From: Metaphire vulgaris
Taxonomy: Eukaryota; Annelida; Clitellata; Crassiclitellata; Megascolecidae
Direction: 5' to 3'
Length of the DNA: 64,000 nt
Assembly: GCA_018105865.1 (NCBI GenBank)
Contig: CM030862.1
Coordinates: forward strand, 3,161,462-3,225,461
This document shows, piece by piece, positions 1 through 13,519 of this stretch. The notes under the pieces were generated by a model. It did no database searches. It had not been told where the DNA came from and saw nothing but the letters and a program-made list of their open reading frames with translations. The first letter of the stretch is position 1, and the number at the start of each line of letters is the position of its first letter. The position numbers and the translations under genes are program-made.

Positions 1-190
1 TGCACTCTGGAACTCATTACCTAACACTGTGACAAATGAGTTAAACATCGAACTATTCGCCAAGAAACTAAAAACACACTTATTTAACACCTCGTTCATG
101 TGTGAAATGTAAAGCGCTCTTGACTTTAGTTTTTCGCTTTGATTACTGCGCTGTATAAATTGTCTGTCTAACTAACTAACTAACTAAAAG
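1..190 (+). repeat. LINE 3' end with (TAAC)n tail
   Basis: The first 110 bases translate to the last residues of a non-LTR retrotransposon reverse transcriptase (a KLKTHLFNTSF-type ending). A short 3' UTR follows with the recurrent ATAAATTG motif, then a (TAAC)n tail at about 170-187. The same ending recurs at 58785-59085 and, inverted, at 17850. The copy is cut by the window edge. Confidence 0.7.
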
Positions 191-430
191 GCAGATTCTG
201 TAATTACTTCACTGTTCAATAGGATGCCAATGCAGGGACTGTCTAACATGGCTTGCACATTCAAATCTGGGGATTCTGAATATCAATCACTAAAAGGAAT
301 TCTCTACTCTTTGAAGTTTATGCAGAATTGATCTTGTGATACGAGAAAGGAAGCTGGGAATTTCAATAGTCGAGATCACTAAATACCAGTTCATTGGCCA
401 ACTGAATAAGGGGAGGCCTATGGTGAACAT
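186..430 (-). repeat. LINE fragment, minus strand
   Basis: This stretch matches, in the same orientation, the 3' part of the minus-strand LINE at about 18000-18180 (phrases such as ACTGTCTA, CAATAGTCGAGA and CAACTGAATAAG). It is non-coding here. Confidence 0.45.
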
Positions 431-899
431 TTGAACATTTCTAATGTGATACAAGCAGTGTTGGAGTTGCCAAAGGGGGGTTGGGGTGTTGACCCCCCCC
501 CAGCTAACTTTGCAACCCTCCCAAAAATCGCATATTGGGTACATGCAGTTTCTGTCATTCATTGAATTTCAGTCCTCAACCCCCCAGCTCAAATTTCACA
601 ACTCCAACACTGGATACAGGTCTCAAATAATAACTACAATCAAATAATAACTACAATAGCAGCAATAGAATCACCAACAATAATAAATACAATACACACA
701 ATTCCGTAAATATGCAATAATAATTATACTTACTTCGTTGATTTACCAGACATCAAAGCGTCAGATGTGAAAACTACACTTCCTATAACCAAGATTAACA
801 CAAAAGCTCAAGTTCAAATGAAAGATCTAGATAACGTTTTAAAATTAAATCAACTAGTCTACTTGATGATAACAATACATGCTCTAAAATAGACAGTCA

Positions 900-1196
900 G
901 ATTAAAGAGAAACATTTGAATTTGTGTCACGCATTATGGTCACCAAGATCTCTACAGTATGTCTGAAAATCTCTCCCTCTGGTTGTCAGATCTTCCAATA
1001 AACTGAGCATTTTCAGATCTAGGCTTAAAGCACATCTCTTCCAATTAGCATTTCCTCCATAGTCTATCTTGCTGTTTCCCTCTGACTGATCTCTGGAATG
1101 ACCTGGTCTTTTGCGGATGGATTTGAAATACCATTGATTGATACCCTTGAGTATTAGAAATGGTGCTATAGAAGTGCATAGTTATTATTATTATTA
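900..1196 (+). repeat. LINE 3' end with (TTA)n tail
   Basis: The translation gives a degraded LINE C-terminus (an FRSRLKAHLFQ-like block around 1010-1045). The element's 3' UTR follows, with the motif GGTGCTATAGAAGTGCATA, and then a (TTA)n tail at about 1182-1198. A second copy of the UTR tail lies at 1763-1800. Confidence 0.55.
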
Positions 1197-2032
1197 TTTA
1201 TGTGTCTGTGTGTAGCTGTTTTGCGGGATTTTTTCTATATTATTATATATTAATAAACTTGTAAAACAAAAAATCATTATTAACCGAGACACAGTGCAGA
1301 TAAACTCCAAGCAGTCCGCAAACCTTCGGAATAAAACTTCATCAACTGCAACAAATTCATAAAGGTGAAATAAGTCTCTCACACAAGGCAAACCAATGAA
1401 TTATAATAATAGTAAGTAATAATTCATTGAGGCAAACCTATAATACCTGCGTCGATATTATAATATATGAATCTCGCGCAATTTTATAGCGCATATTTTA
1501 GCGCATGATGCGGCAGTTAGGCGCTTGATCGATCTTTGCGGAACTATGTTGCTAACTTGCTTTCTACCCACCGTTAGATCGTCACAACAGTAGAAATGAA
1601 TCATTAGCAAGCACCTAATCGTCCTAATGTAATAATTGTATATCTACTAAGTAAATAAATAAGTAAAATTTCGTGGATTTATATAGCACTTGTGTTTAGT
1701 ACTACCACTGTTTTATCCAGACTCCAGGCCTTTGGGGAGGGTGGGAATTGAGGCTTTCAGAACTGGTGCTATAGAAGTGCATAATTATAATTATTATTAA
1801 TGGTCAATATATCCAAAAGACAGTGAGGTTATTACAGCTAAGCACACTCTAAGTAACGTTCAGATTATTGTGGCGACTCATCCACAGGTGGACTGCGTGA
1901 ACAGAGCGTTACATTGCAGAGTTAAAGTTCATAACTAGTGCGGAACAACCAAGCTAAGACTAAGAGGCATAGAAAACTCTGCTCTTTTGCTTGAATTCAA
2001 AGCGGTCAGAAATTGAAAGCCAATGGAGGGTG

Positions 2033-2111
2033 TTAACCCCTTAACTGGGCAACTATTTGTAACTCAATGTAAAATGGGTGAGCGTTACTCGGGGCACCCA
2101 GTTGGGGTTAA
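2033..2111. mobile_element. TTAA palindrome MITE, copy 1
   Basis: An element of about 79 bp begins TTAACCCCTTAACTGGG and ends GGGTTAA, with the conserved core TGTAAAATGG. The TTAA boundary with adjacent CCC is what piggyBac-type transposons leave. The right arm has lost a few bases. Confidence 0.6.
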
Positions 2112-2451
2112 GCATAAAATCCGAGATGTTAGAGTACAGTAGTTTATTTCAAGAGGCTCTGGGGTCACAGGGTGAGGAAGTAAGAAGGCCCGAATAATAG
2201 ATGGAGTCGGCGCATTCCAGAGATAGGGTCCAGTCACTGTGAATGCTCGAGACGGTGAGTAAAAGCAGTGCATGATCCTGGGAACATGAACGTTCTTCTG
2301 ATCAGTGGAGCGGAACAGGCGATGTGCATTGCAAGAGGAGGCTTTGAATAGCTCAGTAATGTAAGATGTTGTCCGACCTCAAAGCACTGCAGAAACACGA
2401 ACTATTTGCTTGAATTCAAAGCGGTCAGAAATTGAAAGCCAATGGAGGGTG

Positions 2452-2532
2452 TTAACCCCTTAACTGGGCAACTATTTGTAACTCAATGTAAAATGGGCGA
2501 GCGTTACTCGGGGCACCCAGTTAAGGGGTTAA
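2452..2532. mobile_element. TTAA palindrome MITE, copy 2
   Basis: This is a full copy, TTAACCCCTTAAC at the left and GTTAAGGGGTTAA at the right. It lies in the second arm of the local duplication and is better preserved than copy 1. Confidence 0.7.
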
Positions 2533-2823
2533 GCATAAAATCCGAGATGTTAGAGTACAGTAGTTTATTTCAACCATACAATTGACTAACAATTGACTAA
2601 ACAGATCAATATTCACTTGCTGATGAAAGCCATTTTTTAAATTTTGCTACCAAATTAATATAAGTGAGCTTTATTAGCACAGCTGTTGCACAATTCTGCA
2701 TAATGAATAACAAAGTAAAGACACTACTCACACTAAAGTATGATGAAAAATAATTTGCTCATCAAAATGCACACAGCTTCTTTTATGCTCTTTTGGTCGA
2801 AACTCATAAATAATAATCTACAA

Positions 2824-3227
2824 GGGGCTGTCCATTAATTATGTCAACAATTTTTGGGCAATTTATGACCCCTCCCCCTGTCAACAACTGTCAACTTTCA
2901 GTTACCCCCTATAATAACGTCAACAACTTTTGACCCCCCAAAGATCAATGACAGGTCCCAATAACAAGGTTATTATTTTTTGTGGTGATGAATATTTTTC
3001 CCTGTTTTGCTCATCAAGTGTCAAAATGTGGTGGTGATGACCTTTTCTGCCATGCTTTTTTCCATTATAATAAGTAGTATTCCATGAAATTTCCTATTTT
3101 TTGATTATTTGTAAAAAGTGAAATTGTTGACATCAACTTCTCTTGACCCCCCTCCCCCTGTCGACAACTGTCAAACTTGTTCAAACCCCCTCCCCCTAAA
3201 TTGTTGACGTAATTAATGGACAGCCCC
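2824..3227. mobile_element. MITE with GGGGCTGTCCATTAATTA termini
   Basis: The termini are inverted: GGGGCTGTCCATTAATTA at the left and TAATTAATGGACAGCCCC at the right. Both ends continue with GTCAAC-rich pyrimidine sequence. The interior has no ORF. The duplication at the ends is unclear (CAA against CCA), so the superfamily is only guessed as Harbinger-like, by analogy with 37663-38634. Confidence 0.65.
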
Positions 3228-3540
3228 CCAATGAAGATTCTTATAACATTTCATATGCAGTATGTCAGCACATCGCACAAAACCTTGAAGCAATTAAGCA
3301 AACGTTGCAGCACAATATACGACGAATATCGTATTTGCATTCCTACCAGTGCAATCAACTGGCTTACAAAAGTCTGCACTTGCAGCGCACACGTGATTCA
3401 TGGCCAATGGTCCGGACAAATGAAAACAGATTTTGAATGATGCAGTGAACCGCTGTTCATACAGAATCCAGCATGAACTTAACAAAGTAAATTGGCAATT
3501 GGAATATAGCTTTACAAACTGTCAAACTCACATAGAGTTA

Positions 3541-3669
3541 GGGCTCATCCATATAGTACGCATGCAAAGAAAAGCATATTTTTCAACCGCACCCCATTTG
3601 CACACCGTACATACACAAAATCTCCTAAATCCACTCCCATCGATGCATACGTACTATATGGATGGACCC
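3541..3669. mobile_element. 129-bp Harbinger-like MITE
   Basis: Inverted ends GGGCTCATCCATATAGTACG and ACTATATGGATGGACCC are flanked by the 3-bp duplication TTA at 3538-3540 and 3670-3672. A sister copy of exactly the same length lies at 33060-33188. A three-base duplication and GGG ends suit PIF/Harbinger. Confidence 0.75.
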
Positions 3670-5691
3670 TTATAGCATTTGAGTATTAACTAATACTGTC
3701 AAATTCATTTAATATTAACACTGAATATCGGATATTTTGCCTAGTTAACATCAGTTCCATTTAATGTTACTTGAGTATGATATCAATAGAGTTTGGTCAC
3801 AGCACACTACTCGAAATAGATTTATTAGATCATGATAAGCATCATCACCAAGTGGTCCACATGGAGGAGATTGTGAAAAGCATAATCACATAATCATACA
3901 CAAGCCCTTGCGCTGTTTAAAACCGAGACTTTTCTCAACACAAATACTAACCACACCAGTCTCAACATTTTTTCATGTCAGTCTCCACTCTTTACTAGAC
4001 GTGATGGAGGAACCAACTGATATTGTAGCAGCAATAATTATCCAGTACAAACAAGCCATTTCATTCAACGAAACTGCGTTCATAATGCATAAACATGGTC
4101 CCTTGCAAAAACAAAGCAGCTGTATCATATGAACTTTAAAGTAATTACTAAAATCAGAAAAATAAAGCAATTCTCACAAAAAGAAAAACTTTGATTACTA
4201 GCATTTATTACACTTGTACAATGAACAAAGTGATAACTATGAAGCTAAAATGTGCATACCAGTACACGAATGATAAAGTGTGCTTTTCACTAGCAACAAG
4301 CAATTACCAAAAAATGACAATATCACACACTCTAGCAAATACTCAAACATGACATTCATGCATGCTTAAATCATAATATTATTTTTCAATAAATTGCAAT
4401 TATGATATGACAATAAAAAGCAGCTAATGTGGTGGAAACATTACTAAATCAAAAAAATGATCCGATAATTATTTCTCACACTAATCAACTACATGGAAAT
4501 ATGAAAACACATACAACAAAAGACAACCTGTTAAGCTGGTGCATTTCTAACCCGCCAAAAAATAAATGATTACAAAAATCGGCTCCGCCCTGCCATTATC
4601 CACCACCTGTTATTATCAAACAGGTTCTAAATATACAAGGAATGAAGATTTCAGAATTGAATTTTGTACTCACGGATATCGTTACATTTCCGATGTTTTG
4701 GTCGCACCAAAATAAGTTTCCACGACAACTAGTTCTTTTGAAAACACATAACATCTAATGCTGAAGCCCCCACTCAATTCTTTGCTATGGGTAAAACTAA
4801 GAATGATGGGCCAGTACCCGAAAAGCATGGCCGCAAAAGCCACGAATACAAAAATACGCTCTGAAGACAAAATATGCGAAACAGAATATACTGGAATGAA
4901 ATTCATAAAAGCAGCGCACAGGTACGGTCTAAACCTTGTATCTACAATATGATTCGCATATAATGATTTCACCAATTTGCTAAACTGTAATAAGGTTAAT
5001 GAATGAATAAAGTAATACAGTGCAAGGGAAATAATTCAGTGTTGCATAACTTTACTTACCTCTATGTCTGTCTGTCTGTCAAAATGAAAGTCAAGTACTT
5101 TTCTTGTACTTGCATGTACCAAGCTTTTAGTACTCAAGGTCATCTAACTAACAATGAGAGAACTAACGGTAAACCAAATCTGGTATTCTTTACAATAGCC
5201 AGGTACTAAACAATAACAGTTTAAATATGACCAGGTCTGCCCGTGAATTATAAATAAATAAAACCATCTGGAAGTAAGTTACACGTTCTGAAGTCGAGGA
5301 CCTGAGATAATGAGAAAAAAACATCTTTGAACAAGTGCGCGCTTCAATTCTCATGCTAGAAAGAGATGATAAAATTCAGAGATTTCCAAGCATCAAAATG
5401 TCTTCATATAATTCAAAGTGACATAGAAATTTGTCTTGCAACAGAGGCTAAACAACGTTTGCAAGAAATGCTAGTTGTGAATAAACACAGAGGAAACATT
5501 TCAGGCGCTGTAAACCAACTATAATTATAATAGACGTAACATAATACGAGAAACGTAAAAGTTCAAAGTAGATTCATTCTTCCAACTGTTGACAAGACCA
5601 GTTTCTCCAATCAAGCAAGAGGAATCTGATGAAAATTGACTTTTGTAAAATTAGCGCAGCTGAGTGCAAAGTACGAATACAATCAGAAGAA
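3670..5691. other. 3' flank of the KLHL5-like gene, AT-rich
   Basis: About 2 kb downstream of the minus-strand KLHL5-like stop codon, probably holding its 3' UTR. It is AT-rich and I recognise no ORF or repeat family. Several TTTATT strings (AATAAA on the minus strand) occur, for example near 4205, but none can be assigned as the poly(A) signal from sequence alone. Confidence 0.4.
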
Positions 5692-5751
5692 TCAGCAATT
5701 CTGTAAATGAACAACACAAGCCCCAGCTCGACCAGTACACAGAGGAGCCAC
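5692..5751 (-). CDS. KLHL5: KLHL5-like exon 10 (last coding)
   Basis: Twenty codons including TGA encode [19 protein letters not shown], which closes the sixth Kelch blade. The acceptor is TTTTTTCTAG just above 5751. Phase 0 fits exon 9. The block [12 protein letters not shown] is diagnostic of the family C-terminus. It was found by extending the gene, since it is too short to stand out alone. Confidence 0.88.
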   Translation of the reverse strand: MAPLCTGRAGACVVHLQNC

Positions 5752-8700
5752 CTAGAAAAAAACCAAGCATTATCTTAAAGATTTCAGTGGCACAAAATTA
5801 TCAAACAAAACATCTAAAATAAAAAAATATTTCCGAGGAGAATGAACACCAGAACTCCAAAATCAAGAAAAAATAAAATTATGCAGCAGAATTTGTCTTA
5901 AATTTCAGAAAAATATATCCGACTTTCAATAACAAAATGCATACATTTTAGAACCATTATTTCAAACATTTTAATAGACTTTAGGATCAATATGACAAGC
6001 TTGCTAAAGTCTGTCTTAGAAAATGATGATATTGTCTAAATAAATTCTTACTTCTGTGAAATCACACATTAAAAAAAAACAACTAAATAATAAAGAAGTA
6101 AAGTAGTAAGGGGAAGATAGCAGAGTGGTAACAACTTTGAACGATGGAGCAGGAGGTCGTGGGTTCAATTCCTTTGGGAGCCCTAAGGTCGACTCAGCCT
6201 TCTTTCGCCAGATGGCGATGGCAAATGAGCAGCGAATTACCGGTAATCCGTGGAGTAAACAGGCGCATTGCATGAGAACACTGGCCCCGTATCATGTAAT
6301 CTGCACTAGTTGCCTGGCTGAGGACCTAGAAACGGAGATCAGTGCCGCTCCCATGAGCCTTCAGGTTAACCTTGAGTGCTCGAGAATAACTTTACTTTTT
6401 GACTTTTAAAAAATAATAAGGGGACATTTATTCTGCACTCTTAAAATCAGACCACAGCTGCTCACCACCAGGGATGTTTCTAGGATTTTGAATGGGGGGG
6501 TCGACCTCAAATTGGGGATGTCTGGAGCTAATTAGTATGCATTTTGTAATTTTGTATGTATACCATTGTCACATTACCTTTTTTTTTGGGGTTGTCGACC
6601 TCAAATTGGGGAGGGGGGTGTTGGGGAGTGTTAGGGGGGGTGTAAAAATATCCCTGCTCACCACACTCCATTCGTTCAGCTGGGAATCATAACATTCGAC
6701 ATCGCTCAGGTACTGTTGACCGTCGTAACCGCCAACAGCAAACAGCTTTCCACCGAGTACGCAAACGCCGACCGCGTCACGAGGGTAACTGATCGGAGCC
6801 ACCGTGGTCCACGTGTCCGTCTTCGGATCATACCTGGAAGATGGGGAAAACAAACCTCACAATCACCACAGACCTAAAGTACCCATTAACCCTTTTCCCG
6901 TTTGCCCCGAGAATACTCGTACATTTTACGTTACGTTACAAATAAATGAACGGGTAAAGGGTTAATAACACTCAAATCACATATCAGGTCAGGTCAGGTA
7001 ACATATACGTGAACAAAATCTAAAATACAAGACAGCGCCTGAGTAATGCATTAAATTTAAACGACCAAATGCCATGAATCAAATTCATGGGATAAACCCC
7101 CACCAAAATCAGTCACAGTTACACAAATTCTCACTCACTGACAGCTAATAAGATTAAAGCCATAACGTTTCAAAAGAAATTCTGTTTTCTTTGCATGGAT
7201 AGCCACATTTCGTTACAGTGAAAATTAAATGAAAATGGAACGTAACGTAATAATGTAACGTTACGTAATAATGATTCTGTATTCTTTGCATGGATAGCCA
7301 CATTTTGTTACAGAGAAAATTAAATGAAAATTAACAGTTTATGCGAAAGTGAGCGGTTTACGATGTTAATCAGAAATAATCGGACGCGTTCACCTTTCCA
7401 CGCAGTCAAAACGACTGGACGTAGGGTTGCTGGCCGGTGCATCGTGTCCGCCGATGGCATAAAGGAATCCATTGCACGCAGCGACGCCAACGCCACCTCT
7501 ACGTTTCGACATCGGAGAACAGAAAACCCATTTGTTCGTATGAGGATCGAAGCACTCAACGGATCGGAGACAAGAGCTCCCATCTCTTCCGCCAACCGCA
7601 TACAGCCTTCAACAGACAGAATCGAACAGGTCTACAGTCGAATTGGTTCAGACATAAAAACAATTGTTAGTTAGTTAGTTAAGTCAATTTCTATAGCGCA
7701 AAATATACGGAAGAAGGCCAAAGTCAGGAGCGCTTTACAGTTCATACGACATCTGATAATTGCTGACGAGTTGGGGGGTGAATTGCTGGGAGCGGGTCAT
7801 TGGGGCTGTTTTGTGGGGATGAAATTTCCACAAAACATTTGAATACGGGGGATGAATTTTCGGAATCGAGTTACTGGGGACGATTTGTCCGTAAACCAAA
7901 GCTCACGGGTGTTCAAAATAAAGACAAATCACTTAATAATTTGGAGCTCTGCAGTAGAAACCACCAGAGTCTTCAGCAGTCAGATATTATGACGACATAA
8001 CGGTGGCTTTGTGGGCTCCAGAACCTTAAAATTGACATGCAAAACCACTGTCACTCATTAAGTAATTATGCTCTTCAAATCCAAATAATAACTGACAATT
8101 CTTCTTCTTAAAGAAACATAACTGAAGCACCTCGTGCACAACATCAAACGATTGCATGCAAGATATAAAAAAATTACAAAACCGATTAAACTAGATAGAT
8201 AGATAGATACCGAAATTGCAGGCGCTATTTTTACAAATGTGCCGCTATTGCCGAGTCAAATGTCAGATTGAAAAAAGTGTGTCTTAAGCCTATTCAAACT
8301 AATAAACGCCTTCCAATCGCTTCGAATAAACAAATATATATTCAGTCAAAAGACGATGAAAAACGCCAACAAAGTAACGACCGGCGTTAATGCGCATTAA
8401 TTTCTAGCGTTCCACAAAATCCAACCTGTTCAGGAGAACCGCCACTCCGACCGTGCTGCGAGGAGTGGACATGGGAGCCACGTAGCTCCACTGCTTCGTC
8501 TGCGGATCCCAGCGTTCGACCGTGTTCAGATACGACCACCCGTCATGTCCGCCGACGGCGTACATCGGGCCCTTCAAGGCTGCAACGCCTGCGTCGCGAA
8601 AAGAAACCGAACGAAGCGAAGAATAAAGCAGCAAAACACGACACATTATTACGATAATCGTAATCATTGCCACCATCTTTATCGTCAAAAAATGGTGCGG

Positions 8701-11537
8701 AAAACAGACTGAAGCAGTGGTACAACGGCAGTATGGACCCTGTGACTCAAAGCCACGGCTCTGAGTAAGATTGAGTCCTAGGCTCAGTGAGTCAGTGTAT
8801 ACTATTGCTCTGAATACCCTCTGCTCTCTACCTACCTACCGTCCAAAAACAAAAATTTTCAAATAACTATTAACCCTACAGCTTTCAACACCTACCTATC
8901 AACACCAAGACAAAATACATTAACATCTAATTATAAACTTGACCACGAACCAATCACATCCATAAGCTCAACATAAATGGATAATGTTAAGAAAGAAACT
9001 CTGTATTTCATTCAAATGGAATTTATAGACCCACGTCAGTGTTTAACGCCTCATTTAAGTGACGTTTGCTAAAGCACCATTGATTTTCGGCCTTCATTTG
9101 CATATAGCACTAAAAAATTGTTTGGATGACAATAACAATAATAATAAAATATAAACATAAAAACACAAATGCACACCTAAGCCATGTCTGTGTGTTCCCA
9201 TAGGCATAAGAAGTGTCCAGATTTTCTTATTCGGATCGTAGCATTCTACCGTATTGAGAGTCTTGAGTCCATCGCGACCTCCGACGACGTACAGAATGTC
9301 GTCAATGACGGCAATCCCAAACTGTAGCCTCCTTCCGTTCATGTTATCCATCAGCGTCCACTTGTTCCGTCTAAGGTCGTATTTCTCCATGCTGACCGCC
9401 CCTAAAACAGTCAACGGTACTTAATAATATAACCAATCTACCTCCAAACAGTGGCGTATTTACCATTGGGCCATTTGGGCCATGGCCCCCCCTTTGGTCT
9501 TGGCCTAGCCTGTCCTCAGACCCCATTATATGCTCGCGCTTCACGCTCGCCATGGGCTGGCCCCCCTTACCAACATTCTAAACACGCCACTGCCTCCAAA
9601 TATTACATTTATGCCCAAAAAATGCAACAAATCAGGTATGACAAAAAATTTCCCCAAAGGTGATGTCAAAAGTATTTGTCTTTCCCAGGCGAATAGACTA
9701 TGGTCTTGCCTTTCCCAGGTGAGACCAGAATTGTCTAGCTAACAGGGCTGGAAAAAACCTAGGTTTTTTAGAAACAAAATTTAGGTTTTTTTGGGTTACC
9801 TAGGGTTTTTTAGAGTTTCAGGTTTTTAATGTCTGGTGTGTCAACACCCATAAACCCTTCTTTATATTCTTGTCACATAGGCGTTCTGCTGCCCGCATAG
9901 AGTAAAAAAGCTGAGAAACAATAAAGATGAGTTTTTCATTTTTTAACTTAAAAAATGAAAAAATTCTTAAACCTAAATTTTTACTTTTTCAGGTTAAAAA
10001 ACCACATTTTCCAGCTCACTAGTTAACAGCCAAGACGCTGACAAAACAGTAACAATGCTGGAACGGACTCTGCCTAGAACAACCTTTGGCCGAATCCATT
10101 CCTCCGACGGCGTACAGTACGCCGACAGTCGAATTGCGCGGCTTTGTGCTGACACTCTGCATGACAAGACGCCTCTCTGGTAGCAGGTGGTACTTCATCG
10201 CTTCCAAAATCAGTAGCTGGCATTGTAGATTGTCGTGAAGGTACTCGTTACTCTGTACCTGATCGACGAGAAACTGCGCAAAAAATTCAGAACATGGGTT
10301 AACCCCTTAACCGTGTATTTAACTGTAACTCAATGTAAAATGGACGGATATATCCGGGATCCCCAGTTAAGGGGTTAAATACTTGAATATTTACTTTCCA
10401 AAGCACAGGGTCACAAGGCAACTGGCCAATGGTTCCTGCTTTCCATAGCTGGACAACAAAATCAGAAAAAACACTGACATTGAGCGGGGAATAGCCTGAA
10501 GCAGTGGTATAAAAACAATATGGCTGAGAGCCAGGAACCTGAGTAGGTTTAAGCCATGAGACTTATGGTTCAGTGCAGGGGGTTCCCAAACTTTTCGTGC
10601 CACGGAACCCTTTGAATTCTTGAACATTGTCAGCGGAACCCCCACTCGTAACATGGATTAGAAAATACGAGAAAAGACATGACTGTTTCTCAAAACAATA
10701 ATGTGTACATAACAGATACATACAGTTATTTTAGCTGAAAAATGCCTTGATGCAAAAGTAATAACATAGTCACTAGTCCACTAGTCCAAATTTTAGAACA
10801 CATAGAGTCATTCCTTAGAGGGAACATTGGTGCCAACGTAAAATGAGGAATCTTGTAAAATCCTTTAGCAAAGCTCTAAGTATATTGCATCAAGTGCTTT
10901 CCTCTAATCTAACATTAAATCCCTTAAACAATATAGAGGGTCTATCAAGCAAGACTGCCCTCCATAAACTCATTCTGGCTATCTTTAAAATGCAACATGT
11001 CATCAAAGGAAAAAGATGATTTAAATATTTCTCAAAGCAGAGAAAGAAAAAAACTTGGCCATAAAAGTTCAAAACTGCCTCCAAAAGCCAAAACTCAAAT
11101 AAGAAACAAAGCAGAGACTTTTTTTCATTCGATAAAAGGATTCCAAAAATCACCAAAACAGTCGTACCTGCGGTGTGAGCAAAGGTAATCGTACGCTTTC
11201 TAAGAGCTTAGGCAAATTCTCTCGGCAGCTTTGGTTGTGCTTGGCCCACAAAACGAGACTCTGAAAAACCGTTTCCTCCGACGGAACGTTCAAGTCATCG
11301 CGAGACAACAACTTTGACAATTCATCAGACGGCAGCGATGAAAACTCTTGGTTCTGAATTACGTCGACGAAATTCTCCTGCATTGCAAAGCAGAAGGCGA
11401 TAAAACACAGCAAATACTTTTCAATTCAACAGACCAAAGAAAGATAGAATGCTTGGCAACTTCAAGAACAAGACAATGACAAAACTGCAGGAAAACATGC
11501 AGTACTATTACTACCACTACTATCACCACTACTACTT

Positions 11538-11595
<58 letters not shown>

Positions 11596-13470
11596 GTGGC
11601 GGCTCTAGGATTTGGCAAGTGGGGGGCGTTGGGGTGGCAACTTCTAATCATGGGGGGGCAACCATTTGTTGTTTAATGTATGTAGCATTAAGTATAGGGT
11701 CCCAACTGGGGGGGGGGGGCAGACACTCAATAGAGGGGGCATGGGCCCCCGGCCCCTCGGTGGAGCCGCCACTGCTGCTACTACTACTACAACTACTACA
11801 ACTACTACTAATACTAATAATAATAATAATGATTTTAAAATTAGTTTAGTAGGGTCTGTCCTGTGTGAGATCTATTTGTCTATTTATTCACTTCCATTAA
11901 GACCTAGTTACAGTATGTACTCTCATTCTTTGCCTCTTTCCTCCAGTAGCATAGGAACTAACAAACTGCACAATCAAATAAAGAAGGACATAAAGCAAAT
12001 TCAAATGCACAGCAGATGGTTGTCTGAATCTACCTGGGCCTCACTTCTTACTCCCATGCCCAGTTCATGGCAAAGACTGAGGTATCAATTTCTTATCAAA
12101 TGGCTCTAAAGTCAGGAGCGACTATAAGTAGAAATACAAGAGGCGCTATATAAGTCACTTATTATTATTGTTACATTCTAAAAACTAGTATCTGTTGGGC
12201 CAAAAAGTTGATAATCATGGCTTTCACAGCTAAAAGCAAAAACAAAGAATAATCATACGTTGTAATTCATTAGAAAATATGTTTCCCCGCAAGAATTCTT
12301 TGGAAAATTGCATTGACTCGCAGATAAGTCGACTCTGCGCTTTTAAGCGAATTTTAGGGCATAAATTTCTCGACTTATCCAAGAGTAAAAACGGTAAGAA
12401 TAAACAACTAGAGCAGTGATGGGCATAACATTTTTATCCGAGGGCCGCAAAAGTGTCTGCGATGAAAGCCGAGGGCCACACACATTTTTTCGGTATTTAG
12501 AATTAAACTTTTAAGTAGTTTCCAAAACGACTTTAATTAACATAGCGTATTAATACTGTACAGTGTAAGTAATTAGGCCTATTAATAAGCCAAAACTGTC
12601 AAGTCGAAGAAAAATTTACAATTAATAAAATTATTAAAAGCATTATTTCTAGTTAACGATCAAGTGCCAAAGTGTAAATCCAATTTGAATGCTGAATTTT
12701 CCATTAAGGTGTTGTCAAATGTTTCATATGTTTTAGAGGGCCGCACATTAATGTAGTCTCTCCCGATGTCGGGGGCCCCACAAAAGGGCTTCGAGGGCCG
12801 CATGTGGCCCGTGGGCCGCACTTTGCCCATCCCTGAACTAGAGGGAAACTGCACCATATGGTCAAATTTCTCGATTCACACATTTCTTGACTCACAGAGA
12901 TGAAATCAATCGCCACTCTCCGAAGTTCAAGGCAGCCCTGAGAGTCCGCAAAGCGGTGAATCCCGATGCAGTTTGACGGATGAAGTCTCTTTGCAAGAAA
13001 AGCCGAACAGTCTTTCGCGACATTGACGAACTGCAGGAGAGCAGCAGTCGCCAGTAGATTCTCTACGTTATCCTCTTTAATTTCAAGTTTACCTATAAAA
13101 AAAATCAAAATGTTTCCTTCAAGAATCAGACCAACCAAGCCATGCATTGCAATGTTATTGGTAATAAGCATCACCATAGAACTGTAAACTTGGAAGACGT
13201 GCATAAATTGCAGGCGTAACCTTTCACAAAACAGCACTTCATACGAGTAATAGAACACAGGATGAAAAAATAACATACCACAAACAATACAATCTGAAAG
13301 CAATTAACCCTTTGTGCCTGGTCACCCATCTACAAACTGTCACACAAATTTTATTAATGTCATTATTCTTGGTCTTATTCCTCTTCATCTTCATCCTCTA
13401 CTTCTACTGCTTCTAACTACTACTAAATAACTACCACTATCTATAGATGGTGCTACTACTGCTGCTACTG

Positions 13471-13519
<49 letters not shown>

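Larger units (their letters stand above)
1985..2571. repeat. duplicated 165-bp block flanking a unique spacer
   Basis: Bases 1985-2150 and 2404-2571 are near-identical direct repeats. Each runs from CTTGAATTCAAAGCGGTC to GTAGTTTATTTCAA and each contains one TTAA-bounded palindrome. About 255 bases of unrelated sequence separate them. This is a local duplication, or a pair of repeats whose middle was replaced. Confidence 0.7.

Noticed and set aside
7320..7601. 93-codon minus-strand ORF over KLHL5 exon 8
   Set aside because: It is a shadow frame; the adjacent frame encodes the Kelch repeats and matches splice phases.
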